A stretch of DNA of 64,000 nt from Henricia sp. BOLD:AAB3569 (GCA_037783545.1 JBBELK010000298.1:2232001-2296000); one strand, 5' to 3'. Numbered from the stretch's first letter, positions 38,968-49,462 are shown. The notes: a model not told the origin generated them from the letters alone. Numbers and translations: made by a program.

Positions 38968-40836
38968 TCACAGAAGCTTGACCGCTCCAATTTTGGAGAT
39001 CTGTAAAATCTTCAGTGCTCTTAAGACCTGCAAGGGATGAGAAACAAACACTTGGAATTAAGAAGTCCAGTTTAAAGACAAATTATGCCATTTCGCCCCA
39101 AGTTACTTCGTTACATCACCCAAATGTCACTTCGCCCCAAAACCACTTTGTGCACAGGCCGTTGTTCAGGGCGAAATGGTTGAGGGCGAAGTGGTTTTGG
39201 GGCGAAATGACTGCAAACCCTTTTTTGACTGTTTTCTCAAAAGTTAGACGAAGTACAGAGCTGGTTTTCGCTCAGGTTGGTTTTAATCATGCATATCTTC
39301 AATCACACAGGAGGATAAAACTATCTGTAAAAGTTTACCAATCATGTATACTATCTTTAAGCAACAGAGGTAAGCGGCAACCAATGCACTTTTCTTGCTT
39401 TTTTGGCCGGTAAACACTCGAGCCACGTGGGTCATGAAAAATGACACCCAAAATGGTGGATTGAGGGCGTGACATCACCGATAAGCAATCAATACACAGG
39501 TTGGTTTTTATAATACACATCCTGCACACGTGTAGATAAAACTATTTTTAACAGTTTTCTAATCTTGTAATCTATCTAAGATAAACTATCTGGGTGCATT
39601 TCAGTTCATTTAAATTGAGCGAAGACATATGGTCAAATCAGGATTTTAACCTATGATAATGATAATGGCATCTTATATAGCGCACATATCTATCCTGCAG
39701 GTGCTCATGGCGCTTTAGACATTTATCACCCTGGTCATTGGGCACAATTCCCTGGGGAGTACGAAGCCCTGGCAGCCTGCCACGCAAGCGCTCAACGGCT
39801 GCGACCCTTGCAGGTACCCATTTACTCCTGGGTGGAGAGAGGCAACTTATGGCAAAGTGCCTTGCCCAAGGGCACAAAATTACAGGGTGTACTTACTTTT
39901 AACTTGGCCTCTCCAGTGGCTCCTGATATTCTGAGGCCCTTCGTGGTCATGTCTTGAACTGTTAAACTCTCCGTGTTTTTGTTTACTTTAAAGTGCTCAA
40001 AAAGTGTTTTGTACACCTGAAAAAAGGAACAAAAAAAGTAACAATTTGTTTAGAGTTAGGTACTAAACTGGAAAACATGTTGACTTATATAAAGTGTATT
40101 TGGACGCAAATTAAAACTTTTTTTTAAAAATGGTCGGAAAGAAAGTTTGAAAAATATACTTTCATTTGACACTTCAAAAACAAACTTTGCTAGGCTGCCG
40201 ATATCCTGGAGAATTAGGCAGCAAGTGTTTCTCCCCTTCAAAAAGGCAGTCTTTCTGATTTGTAATGTTTGAGAATGTATTTTTTTTATAAATGTAAAAC
40301 AAAACAGTAACCAGGCCTCCATGGTTCGAGGTCTGGTTACTGTTATCACATTGTGTCCTTAGACAAGACACTTTACTCCAGATTGTCTCTCTCCATCTAA
40401 GTGTATAAATTGGTACCGACAAATCTGGTTGGGAAACCCAGATAACTGCTGGAGGTAAACCTGTAATGGACTAGCATCCCGTCCAGGGGGAGTTGCAATG
40501 CTCCAAGTCACTCCATGCCATGAACACTAACGACCAGTTGAGCAAAACCGACTAACTGCTGGGGGGTAAACCTGCAATGGACTGGCATCCCATCCAGGGG
40601 GAGTAGCAATGCTCCTAATCACTTCATGCCATGGAAACTGTTGATGAGTTCCGGCCGTATGAGCCAATTTGTCTTGTGAAATTTCTTTACTTTTACCTTA
40701 TAAAACAAAACTATAATAATAAAAAATCTTACAGCATTGATGTCTGTGAGTTTCGCTCTGCCTTTGATTAATGGAGAGATGGACTGGAATTCCTCTTCAG
40801 ATACCGGTGTGAACTCTCCACTTTGTGCCCGCTTTT
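38968..40836 (-). CDS. SKA gene exons 6-8, candidate winged-helix microtubule-binding domain
   Basis: Exons 40836-40733, 40016-39897 and 39027-38968 encode about 94 residues: TPVSEEEFQSISPLIKGRAK, then DINAVYKTLFEHFKVNKN, LTVQDMTTKGLRISGA and VLRALKILQISKIGAVKLL. The order of an EEF motif, two helices, a short strand region and a final K-rich helix parallels the SKA1 C-terminal domain, but identity is low and the match is by eye. Confidence 0.6.
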
Positions 40837-43800
40837 CTAAAATGATGAATCGGTATATTTTAAAATTGGTCAGAATTGTTTTTATTAAACCACTATACGT
40901 ATTTGTTATCTGACTAGTCGACCATCAATAAGTGTGGTCTAGTGGGTATGAAGCGGGACTCCCAATCAGAGGTTGTGGGTTCAAGCCCTACTATGACCAA
41001 CGTGTCTGTGTCCCTGGGCAAGGTACCTAATCCCAGTTGCCTCGTCAACCCAAGCGATATTTGGGAAGCTGTTAAGGGGTATGCCACAATCTAACTGCTG
41101 ATATAGGGTTGAGCGCCTGGCCAGCAGCCACCTAGTTGAAGCGAAATGGTTCTGGTGATTCCCTGATGGCAGCAGTAATAATGGCAACAGCGCCAGGAGC
41201 ACCCCGCAGGGTGGACACATGTGCGCTACATAAAAATCCACCATTATTATTATTATTAGTAAGTGTAAAAAATTAAAAGCATGTACGCTATATAAGAATC
41301 CACCATTATTATTATTATTATTAGTAAGTGTAAACAATTTAAAGCATATAAAATTGATCAGTTGTCCTACCAGCTTGAGATGGGCTGAAATTGATTTTCT
41401 CTCCTTGGGTGTTCCCTTGACTGGAGGGTTCCTAAAAATGACGAAAACATAAGCAGTTGATGTCGAAGGATGTCTAAACACATTCTGGCAACGTATAGAC
41501 CCTTTGTACCGGCGGCCATGACGGGGGTAGGTTTTCATATGTAAATGTGACAATCGATCCACAAAGTGCCTACTCGTGCATGACACACAGTGACAATGTG
41601 ACTGCCCCCTGTCATGGCCGCCCGTGCAAAGAGTTTATAGTCACAGGGACAGTTGACGAGTTAAAATGTCAGCTTTGCCGCTGTCTTCCACGGTTGACGT
41701 ATCCACCATTCATTTGTACACAGCGTGTTTTTAACTTGAACTTTACGGCTGTGGACGGCCTGTCAGTGAAGCAAATCTCGCTCCGTGGCGGCCGCCTCGG
41801 AGTGTTGCAAAGTATGATCTTTTGGTGAGAAGATTCATACAATGAATGTAAAAATGACACCCAAGGGTCAGTATTTGTGGTGTTTGACCTGTTCTTAACT
41901 TTTGGCCAATCACATTTGCCTTAAAATCTTAAATTTATATTTCTTTCCAAAAATAATCCGTACGCCAACTGGTAAAATTATTTTTATATGAATTATGTTC
42001 ACTATAGAGACGGCAGAAACGCTTCAACTCCCATGAGCCATTAGCTATGATCCACTAGCCACCAGCCTAGCCACACTTTAGCTCAGCCATGTCTTAGCCC
42101 AGCCAAGTTGAGACCAACCCCATGCCACCTAGCTTACTCCCTGATCCCCTAGACCTCGTCAAGCCAAAACACAGCCCAGCCCAGCCTAGCCTAGCCTAGC
42201 CTAGCCTAGCCCACCCCAGCCCGAAGCCAGCCCACCCCAGCCCGAAGCCAGGCCAGGCCAGGCCAGGCCAGCTCAACAACACACCCAGCTCCATCCCAGC
42301 CCATCTCTTCCTACCCCACAACACTGATTCCCAGCCTAATTTTGCCCCATCCCAACTCCCATATTTCCCCCCAGTCAATCTCCTACCTGTATTGAACCAT
42401 TCTCCCTCACACTGCTATCAGTTCTATCCTTGTCACTTTCTGCTGCTGAATCACCAAGTCTCAGACCAAGGATGGAGTCAACCAAGGCTTCCTGTTCACT
42501 ACTGTCCGCAATCTGCAAAACAGCATACATGCATTTAACTGGAGTTGGTAGCCTTGGTGGCCAAATGATGGCCTTATTGTACAAGGGCACTAATGCATAG
42601 TTCCGAGATTGCCCAGTTAACCCCGCCCCTTAAATATTGTTGCTATGCGTTCACAAGCCATCGCAAAAAATGGCGACACACAACGTACAAAGCAACGGGA
42701 CTCGGCATGGAAAGCACAGATTCATTGGAGAAAACTCAAAGGTATTTATGTTTTAGGGTCGACAGTTACCGTAGCACACACTGAGCGAAGGGCTAGTAAT
42801 GCAGGGATGACATATATTCATAAACATGCGCTTTCCTACCTTTGAACAGCGAATCGCCCGACATTGAAACCAAAATTCACCCGGTCACTGGCGCATACAA
42901 CATCGGGTGATTGTGTGATGATTGCATCACTTTGACCTTTGTGGGCGCCGTCTGCTAGCTCTGTTCTGATTGGTCAGCGGGTTCGGCTTGATTGACAGGT
43001 CGGAACTATGCATTATGTGAGCCTTAATGTCCTCGGCTTCCAGTACGAGGCTGTTGTATTCAGGGAAAGCAGTCTAAAGGTTGAACTCACCTGAGCTTGT
43101 GGTGCATTCTCCTGAATGGCTCTGATGGCCGTACAGGCTACCTGAAGCTGAGTTCTGAAGTAGCCAGCCATCTCAGACTGCATGGCCTTAATGCCCTCGG
43201 CTTCCTGTACGAGGCTGTTGTATTCAGGGAAAGCAGTCTAAAGGTTGAACTCACCTGAGCTTGTGGTGCATTCTCCTGAATGGCTCTGATGGCCGTACAG
43301 GCTACCTGAAGCTGAGTTCTGAAGTAGCCAGCCATCTCAGACTGCATGGCCTTAATGCCATCGGCTTCCTGTACGAGGCTGTTGTATTCAGGGAAAGCAG
43401 TCTAAAGGTTGAACTCACCTGAGCTTGTGGTGCATTCTCCTGAATGGCTCTGATGGCCGTACAGGCTACCTGAAGCTGAGTTCTGAAGTAGCCAGCCATC
43501 TCAGACTGCATGGCCTTAATGCCATCGGCTTCCAGTACGAGGCTGTTGTATTCAGGGAAAGCAGTCTAAAGGTTGAACTCACCTGAGCTTGTGGTGCATT
43601 CTCCTGAATGGCTCTGATGGCCGTACAGGCTACCTGAAGCTGAGTTCTGAAGTAGCCAGCCATCTCAGACTGCATGGCCTTAATGCCATCGGCTTCCTGT
43701 ACGAGGCTGTTGTATTCAGGGAAAGCAGTCTAAAGGTTGAACTCACCTGAGCTTGTGGTGCATTCTCCTGAATGGCTCTGATGGCCGTACAGGCTACCTG

Positions 43801-46800
43801 AAGCTGAGTTCTGAAGTAGCCAGCCATCTCAGACTGCATGGCCTTAATGCCATCGGCTTCCTGTACGAGGCTGTTGTATTCAGGGAAAGCAGTCTAAAGG
43901 TTGAACTCACCTGAGCTTGTGGTGCATTCTCCTGAATGGCTCTGATGGCCGTACAGGCTACCTGAAGCTGAGTTCTGAAGTAGCCAGCCATCTCAGACTG
44001 CATGGCCTTAATGCCCTCGGCTTCCTGTACGAGGCTGTTGTATTCAGGGAAAGCAGTCTAAAGGTTGAACTCACCTGAGCTTGTGGTGCATTCTCCTGAA
44101 TGGCTCTGATGGCCGTACAGGCTACCTGAAGCTGAGTTCTGAAGTAGCCAGCCATCTCAGACTGCATGGCCTTAATGCCATCGGCTTCCTGTACGAGGCT
44201 GTTGTATTCAGGGAAAGCAGTCTAAAGGTTGAACTCACCTGAGCTTGTGGTGCATTCTCCTGAATGGCTCTGATGGCCGTACAGGCTACCTGAAGCTGAG
44301 TTCTGAAGTAGCCAGCCATCTCAGACTGCATGGCCTTAATGCCATCGGCTTCCAGTACGAGGCTGTTGTATTCAGGGAAAGCAGTCTAAAGGTTGAACTC
44401 ACCTGAGCTTGTGGTGCATTCTCCTGAATGGCTCTGATGGCCGTACAGGCTACCTGAAGCTGAGTTCTGAAGTAGCCAGCCATCTCAGACTGCATGGCCT
44501 TAATGCCATCGGCTTCCTGTACGAGGCTGTTGTATTCAGGGAAAGCAGTCTAAAGGTTGAACTCACCTGAGCTTGTGGTGCATTCTCCTGAATGGCTCTG
44601 ATGGCCGTACAGGCTACCTGAAGCTGAGTTCTGAAGTAGCCAGCCATCTCAGACTGCATGGCCTTAATGCCCTCGGCTTCCTGTACGAGGCTGTTGTATT
44701 CAGGGAAAGCAGTCTAAAGGTTGAACTCACCTGAGCTTGTGGTGCATTCTCCTGAATGGCTCTGATGGCCGTACAGGCTACCTGAAGCTGAGTTCTGAAG
44801 TAGCCAGCCATCTCAGACTGCATGGCCTTAATGCCCTCGGCTTCCTGTACGAGGCTGTTGTATTCAGGGAAAGCAGTCTAAAGGTTGAACTCACCTGAGC
44901 TTGTGGTGCATTCTCCTGAATGGCTCTGATGGCCGTACAGGCTACCTGAAGCTGAGTTCTGAAGTAGCCAGCCATCTCAGACTGCATGGCCTTAATGCCA
45001 TCGGCTTCCTGTACGAGGCTGTTGTATTCAGGGAAAGCAGTCTAAAGGTTGAACTCACCTGAGCTTGTGGTGCATTCTCCTGAATGGCTCTGATGGCCGT
45101 ACAGGCTACCTGAAGCTGAGTTCTGAAGTAGCCAGCCATCTCAGACTGCATGGCCTTAATGCCATCGGCTTCCTGTACGAGGCTGTTGTATTCAGGGAAA
45201 GCAGTCTAAAGGTTGAACTCACCTGAGCTTGTGGTGCATTCTCCTGAATGGCTCTGATGGCCGTACAGGCTACCTGAAGCTGAGTTCTGAAGTAGCCAGC
45301 CATCTCAGACTGCATGGCCTTAATGCCCTCGGCTTCCTGTACGAGGCTGTTGTATTCAGGGAAAGCAGTCTAAAGGTTGAACTCACCTGAGCTTGTGGTG
45401 CATTCTCCTGAATGGCTCTGATGGCCGTACAGGCTACCTGAAGCTGAGTTCTGAAGTAGCCAGCCATCTCAGACTGCATGGCCTTAATGCCATCGGCTTC
45501 CTGTACGAGGCTGTTGTATTCAGGGAAAGCAGTCTAAAGGTTGAACTCACCTGAGCTTGTGGTGCATTCTCCTGAATGGCTCTGATGGCCGTACAGGCTA
45601 CCTGAAGCTGAGTTCTGAAGTAGCCAGCCATCTCAGACTGCATGGCCTTAATGCCCTCGGCTTCCTGTACGAGGCTGTTGTATTCAGGGAAAGCAGTCTA
45701 AAGGTTGAACTCACCTGAGCTTGTGGTGCATTCTCCTGAATGGCTCTGATGGCCATACAGGCTACCTGAAGCTGAGTTCTGAAGTAGCCAGCCATCTCAG
45801 ACTGCATGGCCTTAATGCCATCGGCTTCCTGTACGAGGCTGTTGTATTCAGGGAAAGCAGTCTAAAGGTTGAACTCACCTGAGCTTGTGGTGCATTCTCC
45901 TGAATGGCTCTGATGGCCGTACAGGCTACCTGAAGCTGAGTTCTGAAGTAGCCAGCCATCTCAGACTGCATGGCCTTAATGCCCTCGGCTTCCTGTACGA
46001 GGCTGTTGTATTCAGGGAAAGCAGTCTAAAGGTTGAACTCACCTGAGCTTGTGGTGCATTCTCCTGAATGGCTCTGATGGCCGTACAGGCTACCTGAAGC
46101 TGAGTTCTGAAGTAGCCAGCCATCTCAGACTGCATGGCCTTAATGCCATCGGCTTCTTGCACGAGGCTGTTGTATTCTGCCTTGACACGTTGTAAACGTT
46201 GCATCATCTCACTGGGGTTGAGCTGAAATGGGTTCCAGAGAAGGACAAAAGCTACAATTCAAGACCATTATACCATTTGCAGATGAAACTTTTACAAATT
46301 CCAAGAACAGCATTGAAACACAACTAAGGAATAATGTCTTTTAAAAATTCCAGCCACATAGATGCAGTAATACTTTAAGAAAACCTTTTGAGAATGTGAA
46401 ATAAATAAATTTCATAATAGCCTGAAATGATTTTTAACACTCTGAACATATTTCATCTCCCAAAGAAATATTCTTTTCAGTCCGACACGAACGTATGAAC
46501 TGCCAGAGATCACAGGCATGATCATTGGCACTCGACAGTAATGCACTTATTGAATGGATTTGGGACTCGGACTGCCGAGGATTTGGATCATGTATGCTGG
46601 ACTCGGACTCAAGGACTCGACTTAAGGATTCCAACTCGGAAAGTGTGGACTCGACTACAGCCCGTTGAAAAGGCTGAGAGATGTAACATTTATTATCAAT
46701 TAGTAACGTGTATGACCACCCCTTGCGACAAGGCTGACTGCACCAGCCTTCATAAGAGCTGCCGAGGCAGGGTGTGCCACTCTGCTTGAAGCATCTCCTA

Positions 46801-48729
46801 TTCTAGCACCGTTTGGGAGAAATGCAGGTCAGATCATCACATACAGGTTCAATCAGATCAAAAATCCAACATAATTTGTTTTCTGAGAGCCCTGGCCTTA
46901 ACTGCACTAAGGATTATCCCGCAAACAGAAAATTTTAAGAATGTTTAATTCCAAAAAAGGGCCACTGAAGTTGCATTCTGCAATTGGTGAAGTATTGAAA
47001 TTATCAGAATTTGGTTTTTTTCCCACTTTTTGTCTGGCAAATCTTGTAAAGTTTTCAACTATTGTTATTAAAAACACGGAATTCACATTGAAATGAAATA
47101 CCTGATTATTTCCACCAATCTGTTGTCTAAATTCGTCCTCCAGCTTTCTAGACATGTACTCCAAGTCAGATTCTGCCTTTCGGAACTGCAAAGAGAAATA
47201 GCAAGACCAGAAAATAGGCTATCTCTGCAGACAGCTGCAGTTGGCTCAATATGTACGGTAAGAGTTGGGAAGTTGATCAGTTGTGCAAATTTGATGGGAA
47301 AACACAAAATTTTAAGTGGGACGAATTTTAGATTGTGTGAGGAAACACTTAGAAAATTATCAGCCTGTCTCATATGCTTTGCACACAAGGTCTGATGAAG
47401 CCATGATCAACTTCCCAATTCTTTCTGTAAAATTGATATTTTCCCCCGTTAATTTTTTCATTTTTACCATAAAATTAGCATTTTCACACGGTTTATACTT
47501 TTAAAGGTAAATCCTGGGTGTCCATGCATGGTAATCCTGCCCTGCGCATGTACTGCTGGTACATACAGTACTCGAAGCATGAAGTGTCGAACGCAAACGG
47601 TGAAATTTGGGTAGAATTCCCACTATTTTCTCGGTAAGTAGGCATCGTATAATACCCTACCGAATGCGCATCTTTTTAGGGTGAGGTAAGGTAACAATAG
47701 TGTGGGTTACGGCTTTCAAAACTGTGTAGTTAAAAAGCACCCATGGTCGGAGTTGTTCGCGAAAGGTCTATATACGCCCCTGTGGCCAAGCATACGGACA
47801 GTAGAGGCGCACGTCCAAAAACGGGGACATCCCCGAATTTCGAGGAAGTACTGGTTTTTCTAGCAGGCTTGTGGGTTTAATACACTATTGACACTAGGGT
47901 CTTTTAAGTGGCCTCATTGGATTTCTTATGAAAAAAATCTTCAAAGCTGCCGTTAAAAAAAAAAAAATATACCGTTTACTTCTCAGGTTACAATTGGAGA
48001 AAAAAACTCGGACATCATTAATCGATACTTTGTGCACAGTTGTCTGCATGTAATCGATACTGGTTTTGTTTACAATATATTCGGTTTGGCATGCTGCATG
48101 TAATCATATTGCGTCACCACCATGTCCCCTCAAACCTGGACAGTCTTGAAAAGGCAGGACAGTTCCATGTCAGTTGTCCCCATAAAATTAAAAGGGGACA
48201 GTCGGTCCTCGAATTCGGGGATATCCCCGTTTTTGGACGTGCGCCCTAGCTAGCTCTACAGACGGAGCCGCAGTGCAGAACATGCATACAGAATGGGGCT
48301 ACTAAACGCGACGCCCAGGGAATGCGGCTCAGAACGTTGTCCGAAATTTGTCCAATGTTTCCAGACATCGTAGATGGCCAAATTGACGATTCCGTAAGCG
48401 TTACTGTTATTTCATGAAACACTAGACTCTCAGGATTACAATGGTGTATGTGAAAGTGCTCGGTCTGATGTGCTTCGGACGATATTTTTAGTAGAACTTT
48501 GTCAGATTTGAGCAGTTTCAGACTTGGTATTGTCGTACATCCCTCAATTAGGGCTGTAAATTTGCGACAAAATAAGTCAGATTTGAAAAGCGAGCAATTC
48601 ACAGCCCTAATTTTAGGGCTACTAAACCCCAAGCCTTACAAGTGCTTCAACTTTGTCTACGCTGTTTGCCATGTCATGGCTGAGCCTTTCACAGTCTAGC
48701 TGCTGATGAACTTGTTGGTTGCCAGCCAT
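38968..48729 (-). CDS. SKA2: SKA-complex kinetochore protein: SKA2-like N-terminus, SKA1-like winged-helix C-terminus
   Basis: Eight exons on minus: 48729-48640, 47185-47102, 46222-46043, 42512-42387, 41431-41371, 40836-40733, 40016-39897, 39027-38968 (stop TGA 38968-38970). Every junction has GT-AG ends and matching phase, giving 274 residues. Residues 24-50 (VDKVEALFRKAESDLEYMSR onward) match, from memory, vertebrate SKA2 ([20 protein letters not shown]). Residues 59-118 (LNPSEMMQRLQRVKAEYNSL onward) continue the SKA2 coiled coil. After a Ser/Asp-rich linker (119-175), residues 176-274 (EEEFQSISPLIKGR, DINAVYKTLFEHFKV, VLRALKILQISKIGAVKLL) resemble the microtubule-binding winged helix of SKA1. 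Vertebrate SKA2 is only about 120 residues and lacks this domain. The SKA complex links kinetochores to spindle microtubules in mitosis. Exon 3 continues into a 164-bp tandem array. Confidence 0.85.
39082..39365 (+). repeat. Dispersed CGCCCCAAAACCACTT repeat
   Basis: Second copy of the family at 31385, in SKA intron 7. It shares TTTTGACTGTTTTCTCAAAA, GAGCTGGTTTTCGCTCAGG and CACACAGGAGGATAAAAC. Confidence 0.78.
39385..39500. repeat. Repeat inversely matched at 58200-58310
   Basis: CTCGAGCCACGTGGGTCATG and AAAATGACACCCAAAATGGT occur in inverse orientation in an LPP intron. Confidence 0.65.
39655..39880 (-). mobile_element. SINE (family C) next to SKA exon 7 donor
   Basis: TATATAGCGCACATATCTAT, CCCTGGTCATTGGGC, GGGTGGAGAGAGGCAA and GTGCCTTGCCCAAGGGCA match 32895-33190. 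It stops about 15 bases from the exon 7 splice donor (39891-39896). Confidence 0.7.
40316..40660 (+). repeat. SINE-like sequence with internal tandem duplication
   Basis: CCATGGTTCGAGGTCTGG is a B-box-like start, followed by TGTCCTTAGACAAGACACTT. Then a unit of about 125 bp is repeated twice (AACTGCTGGAGGTAAACCTG at 40444 and AACTGCTGGGGGGTAAACCT at 40555; GGACTAGCATCCCGTCCAGG and GGACTGGCATCCCATCCAGG). Confidence 0.6.
40928..41262 (+). mobile_element. tRNA-derived SINE (family A)
   Basis: GTGTGGTCTAGTGGGTATGA head, TTGTGGGTTCAAGCCC B box, GTCCCTGGGCAAGGTACCTA body, ATT repeats at the end, then a duplicated tail (AGTAAGTGTAAAAAATT and AGTAAGTGTAAACAATT). In SKA intron 5. Confidence 0.82.
42060..42360. 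repeat. Low-complexity CCAGCCTAGCC / AGGCCAGGCC tract
   Basis: Short tandem CCTAG and CCAGG units and a 24-bp unit containing CCCACCCCAGCCCGAAGCCA repeated twice. It lies in SKA intron 4, 27 bases beyond the exon 4 donor. Confidence 0.8.
42591..43014. mobile_element. MITE with AATGCATAGTTCCGA ends at the edge of the SKA array
   Basis: AATGCATAGTTCCGA at 42591 is mirrored by TCGGAACTATGCATT ending about 43014. No transposase; the inner frame of about 65 codons has no family motif. It abuts the low-coordinate end of the 164-bp array. Confidence 0.75.
43022..46178 (-). repeat. 164-bp tandem array of SKA exon 3 plus intron start, about 19 units
   Basis: Splice-donor copies sit at 46037-46042 and every 164 bp down to 43085-43090, 19 in all including the true exon 3 donor. 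Each unit is 136 bp of exon 3 (from GAATACAACAGCC) and 28 bp of intron (GTGAGTTCAACCTTTAG and 11 more bases). Units differ at only a few sites: GAG/GAT, CAG/CTG and one ACG/ATG. The array ends inside a partial unit at about 43022. Seen on minus, each 17-bp spacer GTGAGTTCAACCTTTAG separates 147-nt open cassettes (45879-46025, 45715-45861, down to 43091-43237) encoding TAFPEYNSLVQEAEGIKAM and on to ENAPQAQ. Confidence 0.95.
46043..46222 (-). CDS. SKA2: SKA exon 3, coiled-coil segment and founder of the array
   Basis: Sixty codons in phase 0/0 with a CATTTCAG acceptor and CAG|GTGAGT donor. LNPSEMMQRLQRVKAEYNSL at its start is unique; the rest is repeated downstream. It aligns with the second half of the vertebrate SKA2 coiled coil. 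It differs from the array copies at LVQEADG, coded by GTGCAAGAAGCC here and GTACAGGAAGCC in most units. Confidence 0.85.
46545..46670. repeat. Degenerate GGACTCGGACTC tract
   Basis: GGACTCGGACT, CTGGACTCGGACTCAAGGAC, GTGGACTCGACTACAGCCC. The ending recurs at 13960-13980, 34780 and 61005. Intron 2 of the SKA gene. Confidence 0.5.
47802..48248. mobile_element. MITE with GGCGCACGTCCAAAAACGGGG ends
   Basis: Left GGCGCACGTCCAAAAACGGG GACATCCCCGAAT; right ATTCGGGGATATCCCCG and TTTTTGGACGTGCGCCCTA. The ends read TAG...CTA like hAT elements, but no 8-bp duplication is evident. In SKA intron 1. Confidence 0.75.
48285..48624. mobile_element. Foldback-family copy abutting SKA exon 1 donor
   Basis: CAGAACGTTGTCCG, TTCCAGACATCGTAGATGGC, CTAGACTCTCAGGATTACAA and AGGGCTGTAAATT match the inverted arms at 35781-36060 and 36581-36834. 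Its end lies about 10 bases from the splice donor at 48634-48639. Confidence 0.75.
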
Positions 48730-49462
48730 TTTTTAAACTGAAAAGTAAAAGTTTTTTCTCGAAAACTGGACGGCAAGCTCAGCTCGTCTCAACTTAGCCA
48801 CAGAGTTTAGCACGTACATTAGCCCACAGAGCTCAGCACTTTGCTTGTCTTGCGCCCTCTTGTGTTTACTACCGATAACCAAAAATCGCGAACCGGACTA
48901 AAATTAACGCGGCAACAGAGGGCGCCGTATAGTTTTTGTAATGTCTTGTTTTCGTGTTATAAATCTCAGATTTTTCCGTGCAAATAGGTAAGAATTGAGA
49001 AATTGATAATAAATATTTTCCCTTTGAAATAACTTATCAAGCATCAGTAAGTGCAGATTTGAAAGAAAAATTGACATTTAGCCGTGAGGAAAATTAAAGA
49101 TTTTCCCAGTAGAAAACCGGCCTTAGGCTTAGCCATGGCCCCTTGGGTTGGCCTTGGCCTTGGGCCCTTGCCTTTGGCAATGCCTTGTTCAACGGTCGAC
49201 CACTGAACTAGCAGACTGGTTTCATGTTTTGTACACAAGTTCTAAGGCCACTTCTCATGTTCTCTGATGTGCTTGTGTGATCAGCTCTTACTGATGGTTT
49301 ACAAAAATGAATAGTCATTTTTTCAATTCTTGCTTACCCAGTTTGTTTACGTTGTCTTTCATTGAACAGGCCTGTGACCGGTGACTGTGTACCTAACCTG
49401 GGGCTGTAGTGTATTTGCATATGTGGCTTGTGCAAAACCAACACACCTGAACACTACTCGTC
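48730..49462. promoter_or_regulatory. Divergent promoter interval between SKA and KIAA2013 genes
   Basis: 733 bp separate the two start codons in head-to-head orientation. No TATA box was assigned for either gene. Contains TGGTTGCCAGCCATTTTTTA at the SKA end and a GGCCTTGG-rich patch near 49140-49180. Shared regulation is inference from geometry. Confidence 0.4.

Noticed and set aside
41547..41828. 93-codon frame in SKA intron 4
   Set aside because: No splice context or family similarity; it overlaps a frame of similar length on the other strand.
42196..42378. 60-codon Gly/Trp/Leu-rich minus-strand frame
   Set aside because: Translation of the CCTAG/CCAGG low-complexity tract in an SKA intron.
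43022..46178. Regular direct repeats as a CRISPR array
   Set aside because: The whole 164 bp repeats with no variable spacers, the unit is exon sequence, and the genome is eukaryotic.
43138..46207. Eighteen nearly identical 69-codon frames read as a gene family
   Set aside because: They start inside exon 3 sequence, run through a splice donor and stop in the next unit in the wrong frame. They are by-products of the 164-bp array.
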